A stretch of DNA of 64,000 nt, taken from the NCBI GenBank assembly GCA_032718475.1, contig JAUCBJ010009090.1, positions 1-64,000 of the forward strand, given 5' to 3'. The notes below the pieces were generated by a model that was not told the origin of the DNA, did not search any database, and was given only the letters and a program-made list of their open reading frames with translations. This DNA is from Nemertoderma westbladi. Taxonomy: Eukaryota > Xenacoelomorpha > Nemertodermatida > Nemertodermatidae. The translations under genes were made by a program, and so were the position numbers. Below, piece after piece: positions 46,268 to 55,613 of the stretch. Each line of letters opens with the position of its first letter. Within the stretch, counting starts at the first letter, position 1.

Positions 46268-47080
46268 CTAAATATCAACTAACTTTTCAGTCTCATTTTT
46301 AAGGCGAATGGATTTCAGATTCCAAGGCGGATCCCACGACACAAACAAGGCGGGTCCAACACTCACTTTGAGAGATTCACAGTTCACTTCATCCACAGGT
46401 CCCGGATAGAGTCTAACAACGTAATCATTTTCTTCATCCGAGAGAGTTTCATTAAAAGCGCCTCGCACAGAGTCAACTAAACTATCGCACTCCACATATG
46501 TGTCCTGGTAAATTCTAAATAGCCACTCAGGATCTCTGCAGCAAAGATGGGGTTTAACCTCTCGACTGTCAATTATCTCTTGTTGCCGTACCTTAGACAG
46601 ATGCGATATGCCCCCCAGTTCTGGTGGTCTGTCTGGGTGAGTTGTACTGTACGAAGCATTCCTGTTGGACCACGACCGGTATTTGAGTTTGAGGCCGGGA
46701 ATTTGTGTCATAATTCGGTACGGGGTGTAATCAAGCGGATTTATGGCAAAGGGATAAAGTTCTACTAAAGTAGATCCCCTTGGGAGAAATATACCCAAAG
46801 ACAAACACGATCCGTGCATCCCAATTAGAGAAAAAGCCCGTGATACCCTATCTATAAGTTCGCTAAGAGTATGTGTCTCCAGAGAAACTGATGAAATCTT
46901 TCGATTAGTGAGTGTTTCAAGTCGATGAACAATTTCATCTTCATTTACAATCAAGCGATTGCTTCTCCTAGTGCAAAGGATTATCTCCGGTTTGCTTTTA
47001 ACCGAACCAACTTCTGACGCGTAAAGCCCCAGTCTGTGGCGTAGAAACCCAGTGAAGGATAGCACTTGAGAACTTCTCAC
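46268..47080 (-). CDS. POMGNT2 exon 2 (protein O-mannose beta-1,4-GlcNAc transferase 2)
   Basis: Second coding exon of a GT61-family glycosyltransferase. Family landmarks are visible in order: SNRLIVNEDEIVHRLE, SLETHTLSELI, SLIGMHGSCLSLGIFLPRGS, VELYPFAINP.DYTPYR, THPDRP, SREVKPHLCCRDPEWLFRIYQDT, then the start of the C-terminal fibronectin-III-like domain (LYPGPV...VSWDPPWNLK). The acceptor GATATGACAG ends at 47081 and joins in phase 0 to exon 1; the GTG at 47080 is a codon (Val), not a start. The enzyme adds GlcNAc in beta-1,4 linkage to O-mannose on alpha-dystroglycan in the ER. The protein stops soon after NLK, so most of the FN3 domain present in vertebrate POMGNT2 is missing unless another exon exists. 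Confidence 0.9.
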   Translation of the reverse strand: MRSSQVLSFTGFLRHRLGLYASEVGSVKSKPEIILCTRRSNRLIVNEDEIVHRLETLTNRKISSVSLETHTLSELIDRVSRAFSLIGMHGSCLSLGIFLPRGSTLVELYPFAINPLDYTPYRIMTQIPGLKLKYRSWSNRNASYSTTHPDRPPELGGISHLSKVRQQEIIDSREVKPHLCCRDPEWLFRIYQDTYVECDSLVDSVRGAFNETLSDEENDYVVRLYPGPVDEVNCESLKVSVGPALFVSWDPPWNLKSIRLKNETEKLVDI

Positions 47081-48537
47081 CTGTCATATCAAAAAGGGAA
47101 TATATAGATTAATCATTGAAGCGGAGACATACTAACTCTTTGCGCGGGTAACTAATGAGATAAATTTGCCCCATAAGGGGCCTTTTGATTTTAGCTCAGT
47201 AACACACACAGTAGAGTAGGAACTTTTTCTAAGCCCAGCAAGAAATCACCTCCTGGAATGTTAGGAGGAAGGCGGAAGGGTGGCGTCTAATGAATACCAA
47301 TGGATAAAGGTAATTTTACGCAGTGGTTTACTTAAGGATAATGCAACAAATTGAGCGCTGATTTGAAATCCTAGAAATTACAGCAGTGAAGCTATAGTTA
47401 TGTAACCGAAAAATAAATTAGCTAATTTAGAATTGGAATATGTAATGATTATTATGAAACAGCTACAAATCCGTTACCGCAAAGACAACACCTGTGGTGA
47501 ATTTATGAGGTTGATTTTACACGGATCGTCATCTGAATTTGGTTACGAAAAATTATCATAAAAAGTGCGATATTTTTCGTACCACGGTTGTTTTTAGGTT
47601 CAGATACTCGTTAGTGATAGTATTCAACGTGTCCCCCATTCGAATGATTTGTTTTTTCAAAACCACTTTACAATATTTTGTGCGCAAAATCAAAACAAAA
47701 ATAATCATGACCGCTTTGATTTAACGCTAACTTGATAAGGACTGCTGCATAACTGTTACATGATTGTAATGTTGTATTGTCATAACTGTTACATGACTGC
47801 ATGTATGTGTAAATGTATACTTCACATTTTTGTCTAATTTAGTAAAGATTTACTTGGGATATTATATATATATAAATATATATATTCTTGGGACACGGAA
47901 TTGCATTGGACCCAGATGTCGAGGAATTCCAGCCAAGCACCTTACAGACCTTGCCTTTACTGATGTCTTGGGAGTACTCTGGCCAACAATAATGGAGCGC
48001 AACTTCTACTCAGCTCATTGGTGCAAGCTTCATATAGTGTTGGAGTTTTTGTTAACTCAAAGAAGACCATATTTTAACAGTGACAAAACTGTGACACTAC
48101 TCAGGACATTACAAGATCTTTTGATCGCAAGATTCTTATTGCCAGATTTTCTGATTGTATGAGCATGAGCGCCAAGGAAGGTGTGCTCGAGCATGTAGAT
48201 GAATTCTGCTACTTGGATCCGGAAATCAATTGAAGACCTTCGAATACGTAAGGGGAAAGAATGGGTAGCTTTTAATGGGTTGTCTAATATTTGGAACTAT
48301 TCAACAATGTAGAGCAGCAATAGATCCAGTACTCCCATATGGGAGCCCATGCTTGCGCTGGGCTCTATAAGTCAACATCCCAGGCTTGTCAATTGAGCCG
48401 CCTCCGATTTGCAGGAGATTGGTTTTGAGGTTAGGATCTGCATTAGCGGCATCATGGAGTGTACAGATGCAAGGCTGCATCCATAGGCATCTGTAGATTC
48501 TAATATAAACTCATCCAAACTTCCGCTAAAAACTTAC
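47081..48537 (-). other. POMGNT2 intron 1
   Basis: 1457-bp intron with GTAAGT donor (48537-48532) and ..GACAG acceptor (47081). It holds a decayed RTE fragment (47890-48500). Its acceptor-side 250 bp is duplicated in inverted orientation at 51083-51318. Confidence 0.8.
47890..48500 (+). pseudogene. Strongly decayed RTE-like LINE fragment in the POMGNT2 intron
   Basis: Aligns by eye with the LINE copies at 25.8 and 55.9 kb: GPRCRGIPAKHLTDLAFTDV corresponds to GSRSRGNPAKYLTDLDFADD, so the catalytic ADD has become TDV. Later parts (GVLEHVDEFCYL-like, LRIRKG-like, CRAAIDPVLPYGSPC-like) appear in shifting frames. Much older than the other two copies. It lies antisense to POMGNT2. Confidence 0.75.
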
Positions 48538-49359
48538 CTGTAAATCAGGTAAGGGACCTTGTGGATGGGTAAAGCCATATTGATACCAAATTGTGGATTT
48601 AAGTAGACCAACGTAAGCGTGCTCAAAACATACTAGTTGGCCATGATCCCGATCAAATCCTTGCAATTCGATAGGCGGCGATTCAGTAAACAAATGGTAG
48701 ATGTTGCTACCTGGAGGTTGCGGTCGAGATTCGTCGGTGAATATCAGATTTATCTTAAACGGCTGCATCCCGCGCTGATTAGTTATCTTTCTCAGCGTGT
48801 GGAACAGCGGCAATGCATCGTCGTGGATGGTATGGAAGAGGTTGCCTGGGTTAAAACGCTCCATAATAAAACTCGCGCCGTTAATAAGAGAGATGTTAGG
48901 GAAGGTATCGAGTATAGAGACAAGAACGTCTGTGTAGTGGAAGTAGAGAGCGTTGTGGTCACGGACACCGGATAGGTCGGCCATAGCGGGATCGAAGCGG
49001 TTCTCTGGAACTCCGTCTACAATCGATAACGGGGAATGGAGAAACAGGAAGACTTTCCCAGCAGGTCGGTAGCACAAGTTGTGGAAGTGACAGTGTCTAT
49101 CTAAGTGGGAAACCCCGTCGCACCAAACGGAAGTTCCCCGGGATAATTTCAGTTTAACAGACTTAGTTTCTATTTCCACATCGTTTTGGATTTCGTTTGA
49201 TTTCTTATCAGTTGTTGTTTGTTGTAGAAAATCAATGTTTTCTCTTAGAATCGTTTTGTTTGTATTTATATAGAATGGGATGAAACCGGTTCCAAAAACA
49301 GCAACGATAAACGCGAAAGCGCACCACGGTAAACTACTAGAGTTCATTATGCCCATCAA
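48538..49359 (-). CDS. POMGNT2 exon 1 (signal anchor and N-terminal catalytic part)
   Basis: First coding exon, 274 codons, ending CAG|GTAAGT in phase 0. The start ATG is followed by a type II signal anchor (LPWCAFAFIVAVFGTGFIPF, about residues 9-28), a short stem, then the GT61 region: VWCDGVSHLDRHCHFHNLCY with the conserved Cys pair, DLSGVRDHNALYF, MERFNPGNLFHTIHDDALPL with the HDD motif, and FEHAYVGLLKSTIWYQYGF. This matches vertebrate POMGNT2 segment by segment. With exon 2 the protein is 544 aa against about 580 in vertebrates. ER lumenal enzyme of the matriglycan-bearing core M3 pathway. No promoter motif stands out upstream. Confidence 0.92.
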
Positions 49360-51082
49360 TTGATAAGAGCCAATAATTTAGTAAAGAGATCTTCGAAAAA
49401 CAACATTATATTAATATTGTTATTTATTTACAAAATTTATATATTAAATTATACAAAATTCTTCTCAACAACTGAAATCATCAAAATGTATATAGTTTAT
49501 TGAGCCAATAATTTAATTGTTAGGTAAAATCTGTCCATTGCTTCAGATTGAAAAATGTTTTCGATATATGTTTAATTATTATAATGAGTTGTTTCCACCT
49601 ATTGTTTTGGAAGATGCAGCCAACTTTTATATTCATCCAACAAATTTACCAATGCGAGAGGTTTCAGTTATCTGTTATCTTGCCAAAATGAAACAACAGT
49701 TTTTTGACCAATCACAACACAGTACGTTCTCTAACTCTGAAGGACTTTACTATTCAATGTAAAAACGTTGTTGGGAAATATTTAAGCGAAGAAACGATGC
49801 GGTGGATAAACGTAATGTTCAGCATCGTGGTGAAAGTTTATCTTGTACAATCGATTCGGTTGTGAAATTGTATTCATTGTACAATTGTATCTGGAACAAT
49901 TTTATACCCAGTGCAATTACTACTAGTAGTAGTACTTCTACTACTAGATCGAGCGAGTTCAGAATGTCTTGTGTAACAACCATAAATTCGTTGTTCAAGT
50001 GATTTCGTCAGTGACCAGGTCTCACCCCCGGATAAAATAATTTCCACTAATAAAAAAATAATGGCCCCAAAGAAAGATCTTCGTCTTTAGGTATGATTTC
50101 CAGATGTTATTATGATGTGGTATTAATGGTATCATTTCCAGATTTTGATAGAACCACCCATGCTTTCCTAACTTTTGTCTTTTCTGCCGTCGTCAACGTC
50201 AAATATAGAAGTCGTCAACGTTCTGACTGTTTCTGTATGTGGGCCGTTGTAATTTCTTCTATTTTGTCCTGTAGGTACTTCTCCGTAAACCATTCTGAGA
50301 TATTCTTTAGTACATTGTATCCAATGCGATATTGTTTCCATTGGACAATTCTATCCGGTACAATTGCATCCGGTGTTGTACCATAAAAGATTAATAGTAG
50401 TCCTATACTTTAGCAGTCAACCAGGAACCAGACTATTTCTAGTCGGAGAATATAATAATTTAGAGGCCTATTATTGGTGGAAATATACGGGCAGTTCCAA
50501 TCAACTAAAACCAGAGTTCGTTTCAACGGATAAAATTAATGACCAAAATAAATAAATAAAAATAAATAACTATTATTTCCTCATTTTACTTCGAAATGGC
50601 CATACCACTGAGGACCTCATTCCGAAACATTCGTAAACTAAACTTAAAAGTCGATGGAGATATACCTACACCTATTATATACCTCAGCAAAGTCCATAAT
50701 GACGGTCATGTTCATGTTCATTTAAAAGCCACTGTCCCAGAGAATTTCTGACAGAGTTTTAATTAATTTTTCAACTGCTTCCTTTAATCAAAGCTAAACT
50801 TTATTCTTGGGAAAAGGAATCCGTACAAGAAAACATTGGCGCCTAATTACTGATACATTATTCTGTGTTCATAGACTCCAAAACTTGCGACAATAGTAGA
50901 AGATCCCATCCTTTCTAATTCAAACCATCGATTTTTAGAAGTTTCGCTTTCTTAACATAATAACTAATCAAATGCATCGCCGGGCATCAATGGGCTAGAA
51001 GTGCCACGCGAAATCCCAACAGGCCATTCCAATCCCACCGTGATTTCCTGTCAGACGCGCAATTTGTTACTGTAGGTTTAGG
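49360..51082. other. Gene-free stretch upstream of POMGNT2
   Basis: Contains a TAGTAGTAGTACTTCTACTACTA palindrome near 49922-49946 (arms AGTAGTAG / CTACTACT). Small ORFs at 49517-49762, 50093-50386 and 50596-50751 show no recognisable motif. CTCCTG and low-complexity otherwise. Confidence 0.4.
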
Positions 51083-51605
51083 TAAAATGCGCGTAAAATT
51101 ACCTTTATCCATTGGTATTCATTAGACGCCACTCCTCCTGAAATTCCAGGAGGTGATTGCTTGCTGTTCTTGGCAAAAAGCCACTCATCTGCGTTACTGT
51201 GGTAAAATCAAAAGGCCCCTTATGGTGCAAATTTATCTCATTAGTTCTCGGAGCAATGAGTTAGTAAGTCTCCGCTTCAATTATTAATCTATATATTCCC
51301 TTTTTGATATGACAGGTGAAGAGAAGTTCTCAAGTGCAATCCTTGACTTGGTTTCTACGCAGAAGATCTCAGCTTTACGAATCAGCAGCAGTTAGTTCGG
51401 TTAAAAGCAAATCTGAGATCTGTAAATTAAGATGAAATTGTTATTCATTTTACACTCAAAGACTGAAGATTCAGTTTCTCTCAGATATAAATAAGTCCTT
51501 TACTCTGATTGAGAAGCATCGCACGCCTGGTTGTGTTTGTCCACATCTATCCCAAAGCGTCAGTTATTAGTAGAATTCTATTCCCTTTCCACATAAATCT
51601 GAAAA
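51083..51605 (+). pseudogene. Inverted, decayed duplicate of POMGNT2 intron 1/exon 2
   Basis: 51083-51318 matches the complement of the acceptor-side intron (47330-47081), including ACCTTTATCCATTGGTATTC, GGAGGTGATT and TTTGATATGACAGG. From 51319 it continues into exon-2 sequence (GAAGTTCTCAAGTGC...TTTCTACGC...GGTTAAAAGCAAA) up to the equivalent of the VELYPF region near 51590, with frameshifts and stops throughout. Because intron sequence is included it came from DNA duplication, not retroposition. It lies 4 kb from the parental exon, in inverted orientation, so it could pair with it. No function expected. Confidence 0.85.
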
Positions 51606-52404
51606 ATTAACACATCATCAGCAATTCAATGTTGCTGCAGCCAGAACTACATCGGTACAAAGTATAAAGATAATTTATAGCGTAAAGGTGCTGTAAAAGC
51701 ACAGTAGACCTTGTTATAATCATCCCTGGAGAATTGCGCATGTTTCTTGTTTTTATTCGGAATTTTTTATATCTAAAGTATATTTAATTTCCGTTGGTAG
51801 TGGGTGGTGTTGAGGTAATATATACTTAATATGCGTGCTCGCGCACGCATGAATGTACTCATCCCAATTCAGCAACCACCTCTCTCATATCCATTATATT
51901 TCAGTGCGCGAGGGTTTTCAGTCCGTCAGTTATTCTATTAACCTGGAATTTATTAACGACCTGACAAGTCTATGAATTATTCCTCCCAATAATAATTATA
52001 TTCTTGATTTATGATTTATGATATTGGCAGATGTCATTTTCATACTGATCACTAAATCATTGAAGTATAGAACCCTTGTTTAACTAACTACCTTAGTCAA
52101 TAAAACCAAATTGAAATCAAGATTGTTTTTACTGCCATTAATTGAATAATTATAGAATAATTATAATTGTTCGTTAAATCTGTACTGGTAAACACAAAAT
52201 GGCAGTCAATGAATACACATGTAAGGTAGGCAGCATATCAGGATACGTGAAATACGTACGCACATAAATATACAAAGAGAATATTACAGGAGTGATTAAG
52301 CAAATAAATAAATAAATAAATAGGTTATACAAAGTTTATTAGTTGAAGGTTGGCATATCGTATATCTCTTCTAGAACAGGTGATGTTCCCTTAGCATATG
52401 TGAT
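51606..52404. other. Gene-free stretch
   Basis: Nothing recognised except (AAAT)n at 52305-52322. Confidence 0.35.
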
Positions 52405-52645
52405 CGAACGGTTTCAGGAATTCTTAGCCCGTCAGTATTCTTAGCCCGCGAGTATTCTTAGCCCGCGAGTATTCTTAGCCGGTGGGTATTCTTAGCCCGT
52501 AAAACAATAACGTTTATTGTTTTGGTTCCCCCAATACGCCTCTGAAACCTGCTCCTTTACTAACTCGCGGGCTAAGAATACTGGCGGACTAAGAATACCC
52601 GAGGGCTAAGAATACTCGCGGGCTAAGAATTCACCCAACCGTTCG
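52405..52645. mobile_element. Foldback element with 17-bp subrepeats
   Basis: CGAACGGTTTCAGGAATTCT at 52405 is matched inverted at the right end (AGAATTCACCCAACCGTTCG, to 52645). Each arm contains three to four copies of AGTATTCTTAGCCCGCG in opposite orientation. An about 70-bp centre (AACAATAACGTTTATTGTT palindrome) separates them. MITE-like. Confidence 0.75.
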
Positions 52646-52732
52646 AACTTATCGAACACTAAATGGGCCCATTAGCACATTAGCTAGGTTCTAAACTTTT
52701 TTTTATTAATATTCATCATAATTATGTTTGAG

Positions 52733-52945
52733 AAATATGAGATATTAATTTCATTGTAAAAATTACGCGATTCCTGATTTTATACACTACCCGGTTAAAA
52801 AGTACACATGTGATGGGATTAGTCCTTCAATTGTGCCAAAAAATATAATTTATTTTGGGTAAAATAAACTTATCATTCGAGGATAAGACCCCTAGAACAG
52901 TTCTTATAATAAACGTATAATAACAAACACCTCGAAAATACATTG
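52733..52945 (+). mobile_element. 5'-truncated copy of the hammerhead SINE
   Basis: Matches 14209-14425 (GAAATATGAGATATTAATTTC, GGTTAAAAAGTAC, CATGTGATGGGATTAGTCCT, AAAATAAACTTATCATTCGA, ATAACAAACACCTCG) at about 85 percent. The similarity starts within about five bases of the position where the ribozyme of the complete copy would cut; no tRNA head or hammerhead core is present upstream. Confidence 0.8.
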
Positions 52946-54472
52946 TTGATATAACCCCCCAATTCATCCACATTTCCGACACAAGACCTGCCATAGAACA
53001 AGGTCATGCACATGCTGATGAGTTCTACTGGCGCAGTGGCTAGCAACCGGCACCTGGAGGTTGATGCTAGTATTTGACAATAATATGTTAGTATCGAGAT
53101 TGTAACATACCCCGTTTGTCAGGCAACCATTGATTGTCACATGTCATATACCCTACGTGCAGTATATTGGTGCACATGTGTAGCCCAGTTAAGTCTTTTA
53201 AGTCTGGTGACCTTTGGTGTTGACTAGACCTAAATTATTGGGGTTCTACTTGGCTTGCTAATGCTCCGTCCCTTTCGCTGAGTCTCAATGAAATAACAAG
53301 TTCCAGTTGAAAGCAAACAAAAATTCCATTATATTCACTTCGTTTATTGTTTTGGTTTGAATTATGTGGAACTGTATCCTGCTTGTATCCCTTAAATGAT
53401 AATTTATTGCACGCTGAGACAATAATTCACCGAGACTGGAATTGCGTCAATGTTCCCCTGACTTATTATCTGACGTATTGTTTTAACTAATCTGCCACCC
53501 AAATGAATTCAGGCGTTATTTTCAATGTCAATCTATAATAATTCTAATGTTTCATTATAATAATTATTATTAGTTGCCATTTAACTATATAAAATTATAT
53601 AGCATCTTTTACATTGACGTGATTAATACTTTCTAGATTCTTAAATGGGACAGTTTTTATAAATAGACAAATACTTTGTATCAACACATAAATTATAATG
53701 AACTGTAAACCACCAACCAAGCAAGGAAAACTTTTCGCACGATAACTAATTAGCTAGTCGAGTCTAGTCCTCAAGAACAGAATGAGCATATACAGAACAA
53801 ACAGAAGATACATGATATATAATCACATTCTTCAATAAGAAACTTCAAAAAAGTTGGTAAGCAGCGATATCGACCTACTCGTTTTAATTTTCGATTTGTT
53901 ACCAACAAAATTCGGATTTGGGTTGTCTCTATTTGTTTCGTATATTGATTATTATAGATTGCTTTAACATGCCTTATTTGAACTCATTTGACAGGTGCCT
54001 AAGGCAACACAGAAGCTTCATTTCTAAAGAATTGGAAACATGCGATTATATTGCGAACTGTTTAGATATTCAACACAAGCCCCTATTGAATGGTCGATAA
54101 AGAATCGATTAGCCCTCAGGCTAACTAACTCAACTGTATGTTCAGCACTCTTCATTGATATATGTAGAGTACTGAAATCATATATCCTGTTGACGATGAT
54201 AAATAATACAGAGTTTGTTTTCGAATGGATTACTGTATTCTTGTGCAGGTAAGGCCTGTAATATTACATGTTTCCTGGATAGTAAAGTTGATGTTTTTAT
54301 ATTGATAAGGAAGCCTGGAACAATTGGGTTACCTTGTCATATTGAAAATTAGCATACAAGTTTGGCAAAGTACATAAGTTACATTTACAGTACATCAGTA
54401 GATAAATCACAATGCAGTAGTAGTCGTACAATTATTACCAAACACCGAATGGTTAAATGTGGATATATACAT
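52946..54472. other. Gene-free stretch
   Basis: CTGGCGCAGTGGCTAGCAACC near 53028 looks like a tRNA-type A box (written here in part: GGCGCAGTGGCTAGCAA) but no B box follows. Small ORFs at 53918-54252 carry no motif. Confidence 0.35.
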
Positions 54473-55133
54473 TGTACAGGTGTTGTCGCATTTCGGCAAC
54501 TGATAGTAGCGTTAGAGCCGCGTTTCGGCAACTCGTAAACAAAGGCCAACTGGATACTGTATAGAGTCAACAGTATAGAGATAGGTGGAATCTCAATGTC
54601 ACCATCGCGTCGTATCAAAATAGGGTAGAGCAAATCAGTATTATTTATTACCTTTGCCTCATTACGTTTCCCATTATTCATTTTCATTCTACATTATTTT
54701 ACCCACGCCTACTCCAACACTTCTATTTATCAACATTAACCACATTTATCAATCAGACCACAAAATCATATTTTATCATTGCCATATGTGCAAACCGGCA
54801 ATGTACACATATAAATGACCAATTAACAACTCTGCCGTTAACTATAACTAACTTAATAAACTTGTCATCATTTATAATTTACTTACATAATTAATGTAGT
54901 CACAGTTACATTACATGCGAGGGTTTGTGACCTAGTTGCCGAAACGCAACTTCAGTTAGCCGAAATGCAACTACGGGTTGCCGAAACGCAACTACGAGTT
55001 GCCGAAACGTAACTACGAGTTGCCCATACACAACTATAGCAGTTGTGTATAAACGTAATTGTTCGGTTGCCGAAACGCGAATTTGATTTGCCTAAACATG
55101 ACAGTGGCCGAAACGCGACGTAACCATTGTACA
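54473..55133. mobile_element. 0.66-kb inverted-repeat element with GTTGCCGAAACGCAACTACGA array
   Basis: TGTACA...GTCGC(A/G)TTTCGGC(A/C)ACT is found inverted at 54473-54501 and 55103-55133. Near the right end, five units of about 21 bp (TTGCCGAAACGCAACTACGA) run from 54938 to 55044, and single inverted units (CGTTTCGGCAACTCG) lie near 54521. Non-coding; MITE-like growth by terminal repeat duplication, as in other elements of this window. Confidence 0.6.
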
Positions 55134-55613
55134 CACCATCATCAATAGCAAAACCTTTTACCTTGATAAACCTTTAATGGCCCAGTCTAGGATGGAATCC
55201 AGGGTCGAGCTAGGCTGCAGTAGGTCATCCTCTAGACGTACTGGTACTCAGAGACTCAGGCCAGGATCTAACTTGGTAGAAAGAATGGATGTCGAATGCT
55301 CAAATAATGTTCAACCCGTCGTGATATTATGTCACTAAAACATAAAATAAACAAAGCACTACATTAAGATAAGACTTTACTGTTATTTTCGATTTCCGTC
55401 ACATTTAATGAAGAAGATAAAATTGAAATTGTGAATTAAGTAAAGTTCTGCTGGGGTAATGTCACTTTTTTAGTCAAAGTCGTTAACATGATTGACAAAA
55501 AAAGAACACTTTTTTTGTCAACAAAAAAAGTAATGTTGAATTTAAATTTAAAGTAATTTCTATGACTTTGATTTTTTATGCTAGCTAGATTTTGCAAATT
55601 TTTTATAAATGTT
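55134..55613. other. Gene-free stretch
   Basis: Contains a TTGACAAAAAAAG / CTTTTTTTGTCAA inverted pair near 55491-55520. No gene. Confidence 0.35.

Noticed and set aside
46892-46920. CTGATGA inside POMGNT2 exon 2
   Set aside because: Coding sequence without a CGAAA partner or stem complementarity.
49517-50386. Small ORFs upstream of POMGNT2
   Set aside because: No conserved features or splice sites; AT-rich chance ORFs more likely.
50596-50751. 51-aa ORF starting MAIPLRTSF
   Set aside because: Too short, no motif; not similar to the missing POMGNT2 FN3 portion as far as can be seen.
53012-53050. CTGATGAG followed by a tRNA-like A box
   Set aside because: No matching GAAA box, stem II or stem I; the hammerhead core is incomplete and no B box follows.
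54385-54687. Minus-strand 100-aa ORF
   Set aside because: Overlaps the left end of an inverted-repeat element and shows no domain.
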